Source: a virus
Length of the DNA stretch: 24,924 bases
Virus record (IMG/VR): IMGVR_UViG_3300030331_003665
Location: 15,943-40,866 of that record
Direction: 5' to 3' (one strand)
Shown: piece by piece, positions 1-5,916 of the stretch
How the letters are laid out: each line of letters begins with the position of its first letter
Numbering within the stretch: the first letter of the stretch is position 1
Position numbers and translations under genes: made by a program
Notes under the pieces: generated by a model
What the model saw: only the letters and a program-made list of their open reading frames with translations
The model's database searches: none
What the model was told of the DNA's origin: nothing

Positions 1-2
1 CA

Positions 3-701
3 CCTTACGATTGGGATCTAATCGGTGTAGATGCTAAAGCTTTAGAACTTCGTTGTCTCGCAGGGTACTTGGCTCTATGGGATGAAGGTGAATACGCTGC
101 CATGGTTATTAACCCAGAGGTAGACATACATACTTATAATCAAGAGCAATTTGGTGTTGCTAATCGAGATATAAGTAAACGTCTACTTTATGGAATGTTG
201 TATGGCTGTGGTGCAGCTAAAGCAGGTACTATTATTGATCCCAATGAAAAGAATGAAACCAAATTAAAACGTATGGGAAGAGATGCAATTAATGGTTTTA
301 TGAAAGGTGTACCTGCACTTAAAAAGTTAAAAGATCAAATTGAAGAAACAATTAGTAACCGTGGTTATTTAATCGGTTTAGATAGACGTATCCTTCACTG
401 TCGCTCTTCTTTTAAAGGACTTAATGTTTTGTTGCAATCTGCTGGTGGCATATTAATGAAACAAGTTGTTGTAAACATTCACAACAATATTGAAAATAAC
501 TTAAATATGCCTCATGGTAATAATTGGCAACAGTTATTAATGATCCATGACGAAGTACAATTGACTTGTAACAAAAAGTATACAGAAAAAATAAGAGAAC
601 AAGCAATGGCAGCCTTCCCTCAAGCACAAGAGTTCTTTAACTTTAGATGCAAAATTGAAGGTGATTCATGTATAGGTAGCACCTGGGCAGAAACGCATTA
701 G
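3..701 (+). CDS. polA: DNA polymerase, A family (T7-like), C-terminal part, 5' truncated by window edge
   Basis: Replicative DNA polymerase; only the palm/fingers C-terminal part (about 232 residues) is inside the window and the frame stays open to its left edge. Motif A is at nt 27-53 (VDAKALELR, catalytic Asp at nt 30-32). Motif B reads RDISKRLLYGMLYG, with Arg, Lys and an aromatic Tyr (nt 189-191) at the O-helix position. Motif C is HDEVQ at nt 546-560. The ending NFRC...G..WAETH matches the T7 gene 5 polymerase ending. The Tyr corresponds to T7 Tyr526 and to E. coli Phe762, a position known to affect nucleotide discrimination. An SSB-like gene follows directly. The first in-frame start-like codon (TTG at 69) lies after motif A, so it is not the start. 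Confidence 0.95.
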   Translation, partial: PYDWDLIGVDAKALELRCLAGYLALWDEGEYAAMVINPEVDIHTYNQEQFGVANRDISKRLLYGMLYGCGAAKAGTIIDPNEKNETKLKRMGRDAINGFMKGVPALKKLKDQIEETISNRGYLIGLDRRILHCRSSFKGLNVLLQSAGGILMKQVVVNIHNNIENNLNMPHGNNWQQLLMIHDEVQLTCNKKYTEKIREQAMAAFPQAQEFFNFRCKIEGDSCIGSTWAETH

Positions 702-703
702 AA

Positions 704-725
704 TAACGTCCTGAGCATGACGTTA
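704..725 (+). promoter_or_regulatory. Hairpin upstream of the SSB gene (AACGTC/GACGTT stem)
   Basis: TAACGTC (704-710) and GACGTTA (719-725) form a perfect 7-bp stem with an 8-nt loop. An ATG at 717 lies inside this hairpin, while the next in-frame ATG (756) follows 30 nt of unpaired CT/A-rich leader. The same six-base stem recurs at 4488-4510. Its position suggests a translational operator or RNA-processing site; that is inference. Confidence 0.6.
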
Positions 726-755
726 AAAGGTTTACAACTCATTCTCAATTCAACT

Positions 756-1610
756 ATGAATTTCATTACTGTGTCAGCTAAAGCAGTTGACAAACCAGAA
801 TCTCTTAAATCCAAAATACCTTGCACAGTTTGCAATGTAGAAATTCCTAAACCAGCATTTGGTAAAAGTTATGTACCTGTCTATGCTCAATTAAAAATAT
901 GGGGTAGAAATGCAGCTCTTTTAGCTGGTGTTCCACAAGGACAGCATCTACTTATTGTTGATGGTGAATTACTTATTAACTACAACAAAGAGACTCAAAC
1001 TAATGAGATTGAAATAAAAGCTAGAACAATAGCTCCATATCATGATGGTCCTTCTTGGCCTCCTATTAATAATGTCATTCTTTCAGGAAGAACATTTATT
1101 GATTTTGATCCTTCAGATCCTAAACAAAGAAACTATAGAGCAACTGACTCTGGATGGATCTTTGCTGAACAACGTTTAGCTGTTCAAAATAAACCTATCA
1201 GTACAAATAACTATCCTGATATTTATAGTTTCAAAACTGTATACAACAACAATGCTGAATACAGAGGAACTAATTATGCAAATGTTATAGCTGATATGCT
1301 GAACAGAAAAAATGTACCTGTCACAATAAAAGGTTCATTAGTTCGTGAAGAATCTAAGAATCCTGAAACAGGAGATGTTAGACATTATCCAAAAATCTTA
1401 TTAGCTGATAAAAATGCTTTATGTGTTGCGAAATTAACACCAGAGCCATCACAAAATGTAAAGCCAACAAAGCCAAAAGCTCAGTCAGCACCTACAGTTA
1501 TAGCAGATAACCCTTGGAAAGATTCTGATAACTTTCCAAGTTTAGCTCCTGATCCAACTCCTGTTCCTGCTGTAGCAACAGCACCAGATACGAGCGAAGA
1601 TCCTTTCTAA
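756..1610 (+). CDS. ssb: Single-stranded DNA-binding protein (OB-fold type, acidic C-terminal tail)
   Basis: About 284 residues. It probably coats ssDNA at the replication fork and recruits partners through its tail. Residues 1-95 look like one OB-type beta domain (VPVYAQLKIWGRNAALLAG...GQHLLIVDGEL). Residues 105-235 hold a second beta-rich segment. A Pro/Ala/Lys-rich linker leads to an acidic tip ending in SEDPF, closely like the DDDIPF tip of bacterial SSB. It sits directly behind DNA polymerase. An upstream in-frame ATG at 717 would add 13 residues, but it lies within a hairpin. The ATG at 756 is preceded by CTCAATTCAACT, a leader shared with the genes at 3391 and 4539, so I prefer 756. 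No Shine-Dalgarno is seen at either start. The double-domain length exceeds that of ordinary SSB. Confidence 0.75.
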   Translation: MNFITVSAKAVDKPESLKSKIPCTVCNVEIPKPAFGKSYVPVYAQLKIWGRNAALLAGVPQGQHLLIVDGELLINYNKETQTNEIEIKARTIAPYHDGPSWPPINNVILSGRTFIDFDPSDPKQRNYRATDSGWIFAEQRLAVQNKPISTNNYPDIYSFKTVYNNNAEYRGTNYANVIADMLNRKNVPVTIKGSLVREESKNPETGDVRHYPKILLADKNALCVAKLTPEPSQNVKPTKPKAQSAPTVIADNPWKDSDNFPSLAPDPTPVPAVATAPDTSEDPF

Positions 1611-1720
1611 ATTTCTAGGCGTTCATCTCGCAAGCATTAAGTTGCTAAAAGCCAATTGATGTAAGTCGGGGAGACATTGTGGGTTCGTCCTACTAAGAGC
1701 TTCTCCCTCCTAGAACCCCC
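1611..1720 (+). ncRNA. Candidate structured RNA / 5' leader element (multi-helix junction)
   Basis: The 126-nt gap between the SSB gene and the next gene folds on paper into a compact junction. P1 is TTCTAGG (1613-1619) with CCTAGAA (1709-1715). P2 is CATC (1624-1627) with GATG (1658-1661), enclosing GCAA/TTGC (1630-1633/1642-1645). P3 is GGGGAGA (1668-1674) with TCTCCCT (1702-1708), stacked directly on P1. P4 is GTGGG (1679-1683) with CCTAC (1689-1693), with one G-U pair. A competing helix, GGGTTC (1681-1686) with GAACCC (1713-1718), would break P1 and P4, so two exclusive folds are possible, as in a switch. The segment is more GC-rich than its surroundings and lies 17-22 nt before the ATG at 1737. 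No known class is recognised. Confidence 0.5.
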
Positions 1721-1736
1721 TTAACTACTGCCTCTA

Positions 1737-2753
1737 ATGACGCAATTAACTACGATGCCTTCTTCCAAGACAAAACCTAGTTCAATCACAAACTTTGAAG
1801 CCTCTTTCTCTATGTTTAGAGAAACCGAATTTATTGATGGTATAGATGGCTTTGGTACTCTTCAACCTTTACATAACAATGACAAAGCTTATTGGGCCGT
1901 AAAGGAAGAAAGTTTAAAAACATGTAAGTGGACTGCCACTGAAAAAGATTTCGATAAAGATTCAGTTCTTTGGAATCACTCTCACCGTTTTGCTAATGGT
2001 GCTAGAGAAACAATGCATGCTTTTATTAAGCCAAGAATCCAAATCATTCACACTTCTAACATCTTAGTTGTTGATGATCAGATTAAGGATAGAGCTGGTA
2101 AACCAATGAATATTATCGTTGGTGATCTTTCTATGCCTCATATCGCTAAAGCTTTTGAAGCTGATAAAGAACAGGCTGGTGAAAAAGGTGAACGTCAGTA
2201 TTCAACTAGAACTAAGTATCTAGTTAATATCCTTACTAAGGATAATCAACCAGCTCATGAAGTTCCTCTAGTTTTTACAGTTAAAGGATTAGCTAGTGTT
2301 GACATGTCTCAAATGTTGAAAGACTTTAATAGCCAAATGAACAAGTGTTATAGCACTGGTTTAGAGCTAAAAGGCAACATGAAGTTCGACAATAGAACTC
2401 AATCAACATTTGTCTTTGTACCTCACTTAGATATTCGTTCTGTACCTGCTCGTGGTAATAGAAGCGTCAACATCTGTGCAATAGAAGGTTATGAAAAACC
2501 TGACTATTCAACAGTTGAGAAAGCAAAAGAATCCATGTTTGAATACTCCATTCCTGTAGAGAATAGAGAAAAGACATGGGAACAGATGCAAGATGAATTC
2601 TTAGGTAATTACATCAACAAACATAGTGAACAGGAAGCTGCAAAGCTTAATGGTGCTTATGGTATTGCTGATGGAGTTCCAGCTCTAATGCCTAAGACAG
2701 TAGCAGTTCTACCAGAAGGTGCAGCTGATACTGGAGAAGACGCAGCTTTATGA
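1737..2753 (+). CDS. Conserved hypothetical protein of the replication cluster
   Basis: 338 residues, no membrane segment or signal peptide, with an acidic C-terminus (AADTGEDAAL). Internal features include FEASFSMFRETEFIDG near the start, a tryptophan-containing middle (YWAVKEE, LKTCKW), and a later beta-rich stretch (STFVFVPHLDIRSVP). I do not recognise the family with certainty. It is distantly reminiscent of cyanobacterial and phage proteins of unknown function that accompany SSB and recombination genes (DUF5895-like is a guess). Its place right after polymerase and SSB suggests a role in DNA replication or recombination, for example a single-strand annealing or binding partner; that is inference. 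The start at 1737 (ATGACG, no Shine-Dalgarno) follows a structured leader. Its stop overlaps by 6 nt the stop of the opposing NblA-like gene. Confidence 0.7.
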   Translation: MTQLTTMPSSKTKPSSITNFEASFSMFRETEFIDGIDGFGTLQPLHNNDKAYWAVKEESLKTCKWTATEKDFDKDSVLWNHSHRFANGARETMHAFIKPRIQIIHTSNILVVDDQIKDRAGKPMNIIVGDLSMPHIAKAFEADKEQAGEKGERQYSTRTKYLVNILTKDNQPAHEVPLVFTVKGLASVDMSQMLKDFNSQMNKCYSTGLELKGNMKFDNRTQSTFVFVPHLDIRSVPARGNRSVNICAIEGYEKPDYSTVEKAKESMFEYSIPVENREKTWEQMQDEFLGNYINKHSEQEAAKLNGAYGIADGVPALMPKTVAVLPEGAADTGEDAAL

Positions 2754-2972
2754 TTTAAGTACGATGTTATCAGGGCTAACTAGCTCGCTAATTAGTCCTT
2801 TTATAATGACATTACGTTGTGTTGCTAACTGTGCAAGGTAAGTTGCTACATGTTTTAAAGCATCTTTATCTTCACAGTTATCAATGCTTCTTCTAAACTT
2901 TTCAAATACGAACTGATCTTCTAACGGAATTTTATATTCCAAAAATTCTAATTTAGAAGATTTGTCTTCCAT
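2748..2972 (-). CDS. nblA: NblA/Ycf18-like phycobilisome degradation adaptor (putative)
   Basis: 74 residues predicted to form two helices. The core follows the NblA pattern: L17-E-D-Q-F21, F26, I30 in helix 1, then A38...Y45-L46..Q48-L49...R53-N54...L60 in helix 2. This compares with the family's L.xEQxF....F...V...s.eqA.efL.eLy.QmM.RE...L. NblA binds phycobilisome rods and presents them to Clp protease. Homologues are known in freshwater cyanophages such as Ma-LMM01. A good ribosome site, AGAGGG (2984-2979, minus strand), lies 6 nt before the ATG. The gene stands alone on the minus strand inside a plus-strand cluster and overlaps the upstream neighbour's stop by 6 nt. It has about 10-15 extra residues compared with typical NblA. 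The helix pattern fits well, but a short protein leaves room for doubt. Confidence 0.6.
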   Translation of the reverse strand: MEDKSSKLEFLEYKIPLEDQFVFEKFRRSIDNCEDKDALKHVATYLAQLATQRNVIIKGLISELVSPDNIVLKS

Positions 2973-3020
2973 TTTGAACCCTCTTATTTCTTTATTCTAC
3001 ATGCATCCAGGAGTTTAATT

Positions 3021-3200
3021 ATGTTAAATAAGTTCGGTCCTCTTACTCTAATGGGTGCTGGTATATTTACAGCTGCTAATAACCCTATTACATGGGCTGC
3101 TGTTGCTAGTTTTGCAACCTTTAAAGTTAGTCAAAAATTTTATAAAAAAGCTAAACAAAGAGCTAAAACTAAACTTGAAGAATATGATTTATTTATTTAA
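3021..3200 (+). CDS. Small membrane-associated hypothetical protein
   Basis: 59 residues. The start is strongly supported by AGGAG (3009-3013), 7 nt before the ATG. An N-terminal hydrophobic stretch (about residues 7-36, FGPLTLMGAGIF...WAAVASFATF) is followed by a Lys/Arg-rich segment (KKAKQRAKTK) and an acidic end. This suggests one or two membrane-inserted helices with a cytoplasmic basic tail. It is unrecognised. Its stop overlaps by 8 nt the end of a small minus-strand ORF. It is one of the few genes in this cluster with a canonical ribosome site, so it may be translated under different control from its neighbours. Confidence 0.65.
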   Translation: MLNKFGPLTLMGAGIFTAANNPITWAAVASFATFKVSQKFYKKAKQRAKTKLEEYDLFI

Positions 3201-3345
3201 TTAATTCTGAAAGATTTTTCGTTAAATTATTAACACTATTGGACATTGTTTTATATCCATGTCCTACATAAATCTGACCACTAACAACACTAGCTGTCAT
3301 GATTGCCCAAAAGATATAGTACCAACGTGCTTTGATCTGGGTCAC
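3193..3345 (-). CDS. Small single-TM hypothetical protein, GTG start
   Basis: 50 residues if started at the GTG (3345); an internal ATG at 3300 would remove most of the hydrophobic segment. After a basic N-terminus (TQIKAR), residues 8-28 form a tryptophan/tyrosine-flanked hydrophobic stretch (WYYIFWAIMTASVVSGQIYVG) typical of a membrane anchor. A polar helix-like tail follows (SNSVNNLTKNLSELIK). No clear Shine-Dalgarno is present. It fills an otherwise empty 190-nt gap and ends 8 nt inside the preceding plus-strand gene, as other small minus-strand genes here do. Function unknown; coding status is supported by composition and arrangement only. Confidence 0.45.
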   Translation of the reverse strand: MTQIKARWYYIFWAIMTASVVSGQIYVGHGYKTMSNSVNNLTKNLSELIK

Positions 3346-3362
3346 AAGAATCTTGTATTCTT
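3346..3362 (+). promoter_or_regulatory. Hairpin upstream of the SWIM-protein gene
   Basis: AAGAAT (3346-3351) and ATTCTT (3357-3362) form a perfect 6-bp stem with a 5-nt loop, 28 nt before the ATG at 3391. The intervening leader contains CTCAATTTCAACTTAA. The same arrangement, a hairpin and then a ~30-nt CAACT leader, is seen at 704-755 and 4488-4538. Confidence 0.4.
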
Positions 3363-3390
3363 ATCCAACACTAACTCAATTTCAACTTAA

Positions 3391-4296
3391 ATGACAAATG
3401 AAATTTATTCTGAGCTAAATGAAGCTCAAAAGATTATCTATACACGCTCTATGATTGGTAGAGCTTTTTCTGATTTCGATCATGGACAAATCTGTACCAT
3501 TTATCGTGTAGGAAAAAATTGTATAGTAAAAAGAAAAAATGGGATAGAAGAAAAATATCCTGCAGAAGATATCAAAGTTGCTTACTTAAAATTTATACAA
3601 AGAGAAGTTCCTTTCTTTTCTTATCTTGGTCCTAATTATCGTGGTCCAATTCCTTGGCCTTATCAATCCAATACTTATATACTTCTTAAAGGTTGGAATT
3701 ATGCCTATCAAGGATCTCATAAGATTCCAGAAGCAAGGATGCAACAACTCTGGGCTAATTCATTTACTAATTTAAAAAGTATTGAATCAGTTAAAAGTGT
3801 ACTTGATAATTTAAATGATGATGATCCAGATGATGAAGGATTAGAAGATACAGAAAAAGCATTAGGACATATTATGACTCCTTATAAATATTGTTCTTGC
3901 CAAGCTTTTCAAAAACAACTTAAAAACTTAGATCAATTTAAAGAAGAATTCTATGAAAATTATCAACCTATGTGTAAACATCTCCATTGGTATGACAACT
4001 TTAAATTATTCCAGAGGAAACGCAATGAACTAGCAGAAGACTTAGGAGGAAGATCTCCAATGAATGTTGTTATTTGGTTCTATATTCCACCTGCTAAACA
4101 ATATCAAAAGGGTACCTTTAAGCTCTGGTGGACTAGAAAAGGACTATATTCTGACATATGTAACTGGAAACAAATTAATTCCTTAAGTCAATGGGATGCA
4201 TGGAGTTATTTCGATAGGATGTTAGAGAAAGGTTTTATTCCTTATGAATCCTCTACTGTCCCAAAATTAAAATCTATACTATGCGGAAAGTCTTAA
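3391..4296 (+). CDS. SWIM zinc-finger protein, conserved hypothetical
   Basis: 301 residues. Residues 168-197 carry a SWIM-type zinc-binding signature: C168-S-C170 ... C195-K-H197, with F173 and L198 at the usual hydrophobic positions. SWIM fingers act in DNA or protein contacts in transposases, helicases and Rad51-pathway partners. Residues 30-65 (HGQICTIYRVGKNCIVKRKNGIEEKYPAEDI) look like a small beta domain. An acidic linker (DDDPDDEG) lies at 143-150. The C-terminal third is tryptophan-rich. The gene lies within the polymerase/SSB cluster, so a role in DNA metabolism or host takeover is likely but unproven. The ATGACA start has no Shine-Dalgarno. It overlaps the next gene by 16 nt. Confidence 0.7.
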   Translation: MTNEIYSELNEAQKIIYTRSMIGRAFSDFDHGQICTIYRVGKNCIVKRKNGIEEKYPAEDIKVAYLKFIQREVPFFSYLGPNYRGPIPWPYQSNTYILLKGWNYAYQGSHKIPEARMQQLWANSFTNLKSIESVKSVLDNLNDDDPDDEGLEDTEKALGHIMTPYKYCSCQAFQKQLKNLDQFKEEFYENYQPMCKHLHWYDNFKLFQRKRNELAEDLGGRSPMNVVIWFYIPPAKQYQKGTFKLWWTRKGLYSDICNWKQINSLSQWDAWSYFDRMLEKGFIPYESSTVPKLKSILCGKS

Positions 4297-4484
4297 TAGA
4301 TGGTCTTAAAGCACATGCTCTAGGTCACATCGAAAAACATAAAGCTAACATTGAAATTTATTTACATGGATCTGTAGGTATTGGAGAACACTCTGATATT
4401 ATTGCTGCAATTCAAACTGAATTAGACCATATTGCACACTATGAAGATCAATTAGAAGTGATTGATAAATACTTTAGTATATAA
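4281..4484 (+). CDS. Small conserved phage protein, unknown function
   Basis: 67 residues, probably mostly helical, rich in His and acidic residues (GLKAHALGHIEKHKANIEIYL near the start; LDHIAHYEDQLEVIDKYF at the end). Its ATG lies inside the last codons of the SWIM-protein gene (16-nt overlap), so it is probably translated by coupling. No motif gives a function. Similar short proteins with this His/Glu pattern are common in phage early regions, which is a general impression rather than a search result. Confidence 0.65.
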   Translation: MRKVLIDGLKAHALGHIEKHKANIEIYLHGSVGIGEHSDIIAAIQTELDHIAHYEDQLEVIDKYFSI

Positions 4485-4487
4485 CTA

Positions 4488-4510
4488 AACGTCCTTTAAG
4501 TTATGACGTT
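4488..4510 (+). promoter_or_regulatory. Second AACGTC/GACGTT hairpin, upstream of the 4539 gene
   Basis: AACGTC (4488-4493) and GACGTT (4505-4510) form the same 6-bp stem as at 704-725. The flanking CT and AT on the loop side are shared (AACGTCCT...ATGACGTTAAA), but the loop is 11 nt instead of 8. The start codon follows after 28 nt of leader containing CAATTTAACTCAACTCTA. Conservation of the stem with a changed loop argues for a paired RNA or a dyad-binding site. Confidence 0.6.
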
Positions 4511-4538
4511 AAACTGACTTCAATTTAACTCAACTCTA

Positions 4539-5276
4539 ATGACACAATCTAATCTTTCTCTCCTTAATAAGGCTCCAAAAGAAATGCCTTTTAAGGAATT
4601 AATTAATCAAAGAGCAGCTTTAACTAGAACAATACCTCTTTTAGATGATGAATCAAAAGAGATTGCAAAAGCTGATCTTGCTGCAGTCGCTAAGGAATGT
4701 TCACCTAAATGGGATGATCTCTATGTAACTAGAGAAAATTTAAAATCAATTATTAATAATTTAAAAGAAGAAAAATCTCAAGTTGATAAAAGTATCAAAT
4801 CAAAAACAAATGATCTTGATTCTTTAAATGTTTTACTTAGAGAAATCAGAAGAACTTTTCCACCACATTCTGATTGTGATACCTTCTCAGGTAAATACTT
4901 TCAGTTTAAAGTTAAAGCATACACACCAGGACAACAGTATTCTTTGAAACTTGTACAGACAAAAGACTTCTTTGAATTTTCTCCAGAAGATCAGGAGAAG
5001 TTCTTTTATAAAGAAGAAAAGATTGAAACTAAGGAAACCGTGATAACGTCAATATCAGGTAAGGAAGTTAAACGAACGACTGAACCTAAGACAACAACAC
5101 AATTTATTCTGAATCAAGATGCAGTCATCAGTGCTTACCAAGACGGAAGTCTCCCCCATGGAATCAAAGTCATCCAAAATTACAGAATTACCACAAAGCG
5201 AATCAGTGGCGAGCTGGACGTGGAAACATCCGAATATACAAAACAGTTTCTTCGAGAATCTAATACCTCCAAGTGA
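4539..5276 (+). CDS. Coiled-coil protein, possibly Siphovirus Gp157-like
   Basis: 245 residues. Residues 55-105 form a probable coiled coil (NLKSIINNLKEEKSQVDKSI and onward). A beta-rich C-terminal domain follows (KYFQFKVKAY..., TTTQFILNQDAVISAY, IKVIQNYRITTKR). A helical hairpin followed by a beta domain ending in a strand like this recalls the Gp157 family, linked in siphoviruses to phage resistance or recombination; the match is by layout only. The start ATGACA has no Shine-Dalgarno and follows the repeated hairpin/CAACTC leader. The last 119 nt also encode the N-terminus of the next gene in another frame. In that stretch the base composition rises in G+C, as expected for double coding. 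Confidence 0.6.
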   Translation: MTQSNLSLLNKAPKEMPFKELINQRAALTRTIPLLDDESKEIAKADLAAVAKECSPKWDDLYVTRENLKSIINNLKEEKSQVDKSIKSKTNDLDSLNVLLREIRRTFPPHSDCDTFSGKYFQFKVKAYTPGQQYSLKLVQTKDFFEFSPEDQEKFFYKEEKIETKETVITSISGKEVKRTTEPKTTTQFILNQDAVISAYQDGSLPHGIKVIQNYRITTKRISGELDVETSEYTKQFLRESNTSK

Positions 5277-5553
5277 TGTAGAGGAAGCTCATCTCTACAT
5301 GTGCTGTCATCAACATAATGAGCAAGACTTCGACCTCCAGCTTAAAACTATGGAGCTGGAGTTAGATGAATACTTAGATGCTGATGATAGACCAGTAGAA
5401 GATTTAATTGCTGATACTCGTTCTAATCAGATTCGTTATTTGAAAAGTAAAAGATATCATCATAATGCTCGTTGTTGTTATTGGTACTGGATGCAAAGAG
5501 AATCAGATGCTAACCATAAAAAAGCAAAACGTAAAAAGAAAGTTCAAAAGTAA
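5158..5553 (+). CDS. Hypothetical protein, overlapping start
   Basis: 131 residues from ATG 5158, chosen because GGAAG lies 8 nt upstream; an ATG at 5119 would extend it by 13 residues. The N-terminal third (SWTWKHPNIQ...FFENLIPPSDVEE) is encoded within the end of the preceding gene. The middle is acidic (DEYLDADDRPVEDLI). The end is His/Cys/Trp-rich, then strongly basic (KKAKRKKKVQK), which could contact nucleic acid. No known family is recognised. The overlap of 119 nt is far longer than the usual 1-16 nt in this genome. Confidence 0.6.
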   Translation: MESKSSKITELPQSESVASWTWKHPNIQNSFFENLIPPSDVEEAHLYMCCHQHNEQDFDLQLKTMELELDEYLDADDRPVEDLIADTRSNQIRYLKSKRYHHNARCCYWYWMQRESDANHKKAKRKKKVQK

Positions 5554-5589
5554 AATTCGTATAGAATAAAAGAACAAATAAAGGAGTTC

Positions 5590-5856
5590 ATGGAAAGAGA
5601 TCCAGCTAATCTATACAATTTGCTCGCTGGGTTTACTCAGGAAGGAACTCCTTTAGAAGCTTTAGTTGGTAGCAAAATTGAATGGGGTGTTACTGTTTTA
5701 ACTGCTGCAATGCTTGCTAATGAGAATTTAGCAGGAAGTATGGAGGCACAAGAGATGGTTGATGGTGCTATTAATTATTACAACCTAATCCAGGAACGCT
5801 TGGCTTATTACAGACAGAACCAAGTCCATGCTCTTGAAAAGATGATTGATAAATAA
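5590..5856 (+). CDS. Hypothetical protein
   Basis: 88 residues, predicted largely helical. AAGGAG (5581-5586) lies only 3 nt before the ATG, a short but usable spacing. Features are an alanine-rich middle (WGVTVLTAAMLANENLAG) and a helical end with several aromatic residues (INYYNLIQERLAYYRQNQ). No membrane segment is convincing. It is the last gene before the tail-fibre block and is separated from it by a strong hairpin. Function unknown. Confidence 0.65.
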   Translation: MERDPANLYNLLAGFTQEGTPLEALVGSKIEWGVTVLTAAMLANENLAGSMEAQEMVDGAINYYNLIQERLAYYRQNQVHALEKMIDK

Positions 5857-5870
5857 TATTTATTCCTAAA

Positions 5871-5905
5871 AATGCTGGCGTTAAAATAATACTATCGCCA
5901 GTATT
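5871..5905 (+). promoter_or_regulatory. 10-bp stem-loop at the boundary before the tail-fibre gene
   Basis: AATGCTGGCG (5871-5880) pairs with CGCCAGTATT (5896-5905), 10 bp with one G-U, around a 15-nt AT-only-but-one loop (TTAAAATAATACTAT). It falls exactly between the early block and the first fibre gene, 11 nt before that ATG. There is no T-run after it, so a Rho-independent terminator is not obvious. RNA processing, an operator, or a phage promoter inside a dyad are options. Confidence 0.5.
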
Positions 5906-5916
5906 CGTGGGAAAGA

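Noticed and set aside
717-719. ATG at 717 as the SSB start
   Set aside because: It sits inside the 704-725 hairpin and adds 13 residues unlike an SSB start, while ATG 756 has the leader shared with other genes.
1660-1720. tRNA-like signal (GGGTTCG with a 7-bp closing stem at 1613-1619/1709-1715)
   Set aside because: The T-arm would need a 5-bp stem and 7-nt loop next to the 3' acceptor strand. Here the adjacent helix is 7 bp with a 27-nt interior, there is no anticodon arm in the right place and no CCA.
1619-1720. Glutamine riboswitch (the stretch GCGTTCATC recalls the 5' part of the glnA RNA consensus)
   Set aside because: The required 3' partner, a GAAGGAACG-type segment, and the GGAAGTAGG core are absent.
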